Positions 62,140 to 64,000 of a DNA stretch of 64,000 bases are shown here, piece by piece; the first letter of the stretch is position 1, and every line of letters starts with the position of its first letter. The stretch lies in NCBI RefSeq assembly GCF_021601385.1, contig NZ_BQHO01000013.1:1-64000 (forward strand), read 5' to 3'. This DNA comes from Pseudomonas parasichuanensis (GTDB taxonomy: Bacteria; Pseudomonadota; Gammaproteobacteria; Pseudomonadales; Pseudomonadaceae). The translations under genes and the position numbers were made by a program. The notes under the pieces were generated by a model that saw only the letters and a program-made list of their open reading frames with translations, was not told where the DNA came from and searched no databases.

Positions 62140-64000
62140 ATGCCTGACACCACCCGCCACCTGACCCTCGCCAACGGCCTGCAGCTCACGCTGCGCCATG
62201 CCCCGCGCCTCAAGCGCGCCGCTGCAGCCTTGCGGGTGCATGCCGGCAGCCATGACGCGCCAGCAAAGTGGCCGGGCCTGGCCCACTTCCTCGAACACCT
62301 GTTCTTCCTCGGCAGCGCGCGCTATCCGTTGCAAGACGGCCTGATGCGCTACGTCCAGGCCCTGGGCGGCCAGGTGAATGCGAGCACCCGCGAGCGCACC
62401 ACCGATTTCTTCTTCGAGGTGCCACCGCAGGCCCTGGCCGGGGGCCTGGAGCGCCTGTGCCAGATGCTCGCCGAGCCGGACCTCAGCCTGCAACGCCAGT
62501 GCTCTGAGCGCGAGGTGATCCACGCCGAGTTCATCGCCTGGTCGCGCAGCCCGCAGTCACAGCACGCGTTCGCCCTGCTGCAGGCCGTGTCGCCGCGCCA
62601 TCCGCTCAGTGGCTTCCACGCGGGCAACCGGCACAGCCTGCCGCTGCACAACCCGGCCTTCCAGCAAGCCCTGCGGCAGTTCCACCAGTGCTTCTATCAG
62701 GGCGGCCAGATCACCTTGAGCCTGGCCGGGCCGCAGCCGCTGGACGTGCTGGAGCGACTGGGCAAGCAGGTCGGTGCGCTGTTCCGTGCGGGCTCACGAG
62801 CACTGCAGCAACCCCCGCCTGCGCTGCTCGACGGGCCGCTACGGCCACCCGCAGCCGGCGGCACCCGCCACGACTTGCTGTTTGCCCATGAGGGCCTGCC
62901 GCCTGCCGCGGAGCAGGCACTGGACATGCTCCTGACCTTGCTGACCGACAGCCGACCGGGCGGCTGGCTGGCCGATGCGCGTCAGCGCGGCTGGCTGCTG
63001 GGGTGCAAGGCGCAGTTGCTGCATGCCCATGCGGGCCAACTGCTTTGGCACATCGAGCTGAACCTGCCACCCGCGGCATCCTTGCGCACATCACAGGCGT
63101 TGCTGTACCGCTGGCTGGGGTTCATTCGCCGCCAGCCACTGCGATGCCTGAACGATGGCTTCGCCCAACTGCAGCAATGCCGGGAACAGACTGCCAGCGC
63201 CCTCGAGCTCGCCCGTCGCGACAGCAGCGGCCAGCCGTTCCATGGGCTCGACGAACAAGGCCTGAGCGCATTCGCCCGGCTGCTGGACGACTTGCCGCAC
63301 ACCCCCGGCGGCCGCTGGCAGCTGCCCCCGGCAGAGCCGCTGCTGGACACCTCGGTGCCCGGCAACCGTGCAGCGCTCCCCACAGGCTTGAGCGTCGACA
63401 ACAACCTGCCGCCTGCGCGTCAATTCGCCAGCCTGTACCTGCGCTGGCATATCCGCTCGCCGTTGCGCCAGCGCTTTCAAGCCATCCTCGAACGCGCCCT
63501 GCAACCCTTGCGCGAGCGCGCCGAACGGGTCGCCTTGCAACTGGCCTTCAACGCCAGTGGCGAGTATTGGCAGCTGCACGCGGCCGGCCAGCCGAGCGCC
63601 GTGATCAGGTGTATCGATGAGGCGCTCGCGCTCATGCGCACGCCGGCCGCGCAACACTGGCGTGCCGCAGCCCCCGCGCAATCCGCGCTGATCCCGATAC
63701 GCGCCCTGCTCAAGGCGCTCCCTGAGACGCTGCTGCCCGCGCAAGCGCAGCCGCAGCCATCCTGCATCCTGGAGCAGCCGCTGCTCGACACGCTCTGGCA
63801 ACAGGCCGATTGGCAAGGCCTGGCGGTGGGCTTCGACCCCGCGCAGCAGGGTGCCTTGGGCGCCGCGTTGCAGGGCGTCATGGGCCGCCCCGCGGCACGC
63901 CAGCCACTGCCGGCGATCATCGGCCGGCAGTGGCGCCAGGTCCCCACCCAGGGCAACGAACCCGCCCTGCTGCTGTTCTGCCCGCTGCCTGCCGCGCTGC
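62140..64000 (+). CDS. pqqF: PQQ-biosynthesis-associated peptidase PqqF (partial)
   Basis: M16-family zinc protease, read to the window end without a stop (620 codons visible). The inverted zinc motif HFLEH with downstream E (about residues 47-51; HFLEHLFFLGSARYP) and the TTDFFFEV strand mark the catalytic N-terminal domain. PqqF with PqqG cleaves the precursor peptide PqqA. It is placed upstream of where pqqABCDE is expected to continue. ATG 62140 (MPDTTRHL) has a weak ribosome binding site. It could instead be another M16 protease, but position and sequence favour PqqF. Confidence 0.85.
   Translation, partial: MPDTTRHLTLANGLQLTLRHAPRLKRAAAALRVHAGSHDAPAKWPGLAHFLEHLFFLGSARYPLQDGLMRYVQALGGQVNASTRERTTDFFFEVPPQALAGGLERLCQMLAEPDLSLQRQCSEREVIHAEFIAWSRSPQSQHAFALLQAVSPRHPLSGFHAGNRHSLPLHNPAFQQALRQFHQCFYQGGQITLSLAGPQPLDVLERLGKQVGALFRAGSRALQQPPPALLDGPLRPPAAGGTRHDLLFAHEGLPPAAEQALDMLLTLLTDSRPGGWLADARQRGWLLGCKAQLLHAHAGQLLWHIELNLPPAASLRTSQALLYRWLGFIRRQPLRCLNDGFAQLQQCREQTASALELARRDSSGQPFHGLDEQGLSAFARLLDDLPHTPGGRWQLPPAEPLLDTSVPGNRAALPTGLSVDNNLPPARQFASLYLRWHIRSPLRQRFQAILERALQPLRERAERVALQLAFNASGEYWQLHAAGQPSAVIRCIDEALALMRTPAAQHWRAAAPAQSALIPIRALLKALPETLLPAQAQPQPSCILEQPLLDTLWQQADWQGLAVGFDPAQQGALGAALQGVMGRPAARQPLPAIIGRQWRQVPTQGNEPALLLFCPLPAAL

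Overview
The window is a stretch of high-GC (roughly 60-65% by eye) gammaproteobacterial chromosome. Its gene order, protein sequences and intergenic repeats are those of the Pseudomonas putida group. Recognisable markers are murU-amgK, davBA, a vfr/crp homologue, an estP-type autotransporter esterase between trpE and trpG, and REP palindromes with a GGGAGC(G/C)GGCTTGCC core. It looks like core chromosome. I see no prophage, insertion sequence, CRISPR array or plasmid function. The only accessory-looking patch is a small toxin-antitoxin remnant near 58.6-59.2 kb.

Layout. Bases 1-450 hold three tandem sigma70-type promoters and a boxA reading leftwards into an rRNA operon that lies outside the window. 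Next come tyrS (-), an M23 peptidase and anmK (+), erpA and argC (-), then hemJ, a flavin oxidoreductase, an SDR, a HIT protein, coq7 and two membrane proteins (+). OsmC (-), vfr (+) and a lipoate-ligase-like protein (-) lead into trpGDC (-), estP (+), trpE, gph and rpe (-). A polyamine-type ABC transporter and a two-component system with a periplasmic solute-binding sensor occupy 21.1-28.9 kb (-). An envelope block follows: a DUF3530 protein (+), djlA-murU-amgK (-), and lptD-surA-pdxA-rsmA-apaG-apaH-glpE (+). The stress module prkA-yeaH-spoVR and cca (+) come next, then folB-folK (-), plsY (+), tsaD (-) and the macromolecular synthesis operon rpsU-dnaG-rpoD (+). The right end holds a 1247-residue GGDEF/EAL sensor, a tRNA with CAT anticodon (probably Ile2), an Lrp-type regulator, a frameshifted toxin with its antitoxin, davB-davA (lysine catabolism) and the start of pqqF, cut by the window edge.

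Genes working together. trpE and trpGDC appear to be controlled by attenuation: both are preceded by reading frames ending in the same Trp-rich tail (ARWRWRA). Upstream of trpG the frame is a free leader peptide. Upstream of trpE it is the in-frame C-terminus of gph, so the phosphatase gene seems to double as the trp sensor. amgK and murU form the muramic acid recycling route to UDP-MurNAc beside anmK further left. lptD and surA serve outer-membrane assembly. davB and davA convert lysine to 5-aminovalerate.

The most interesting items are the gph/trpE leader fusion, a perfect 20-bp-arm hairpin that buries the cca ribosome binding site, the inactivated toxin gene beside an intact antitoxin between an Lrp regulator and davBA, and two families of paired REP palindromes. 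All calls come from reading the sequence; no database search was run.
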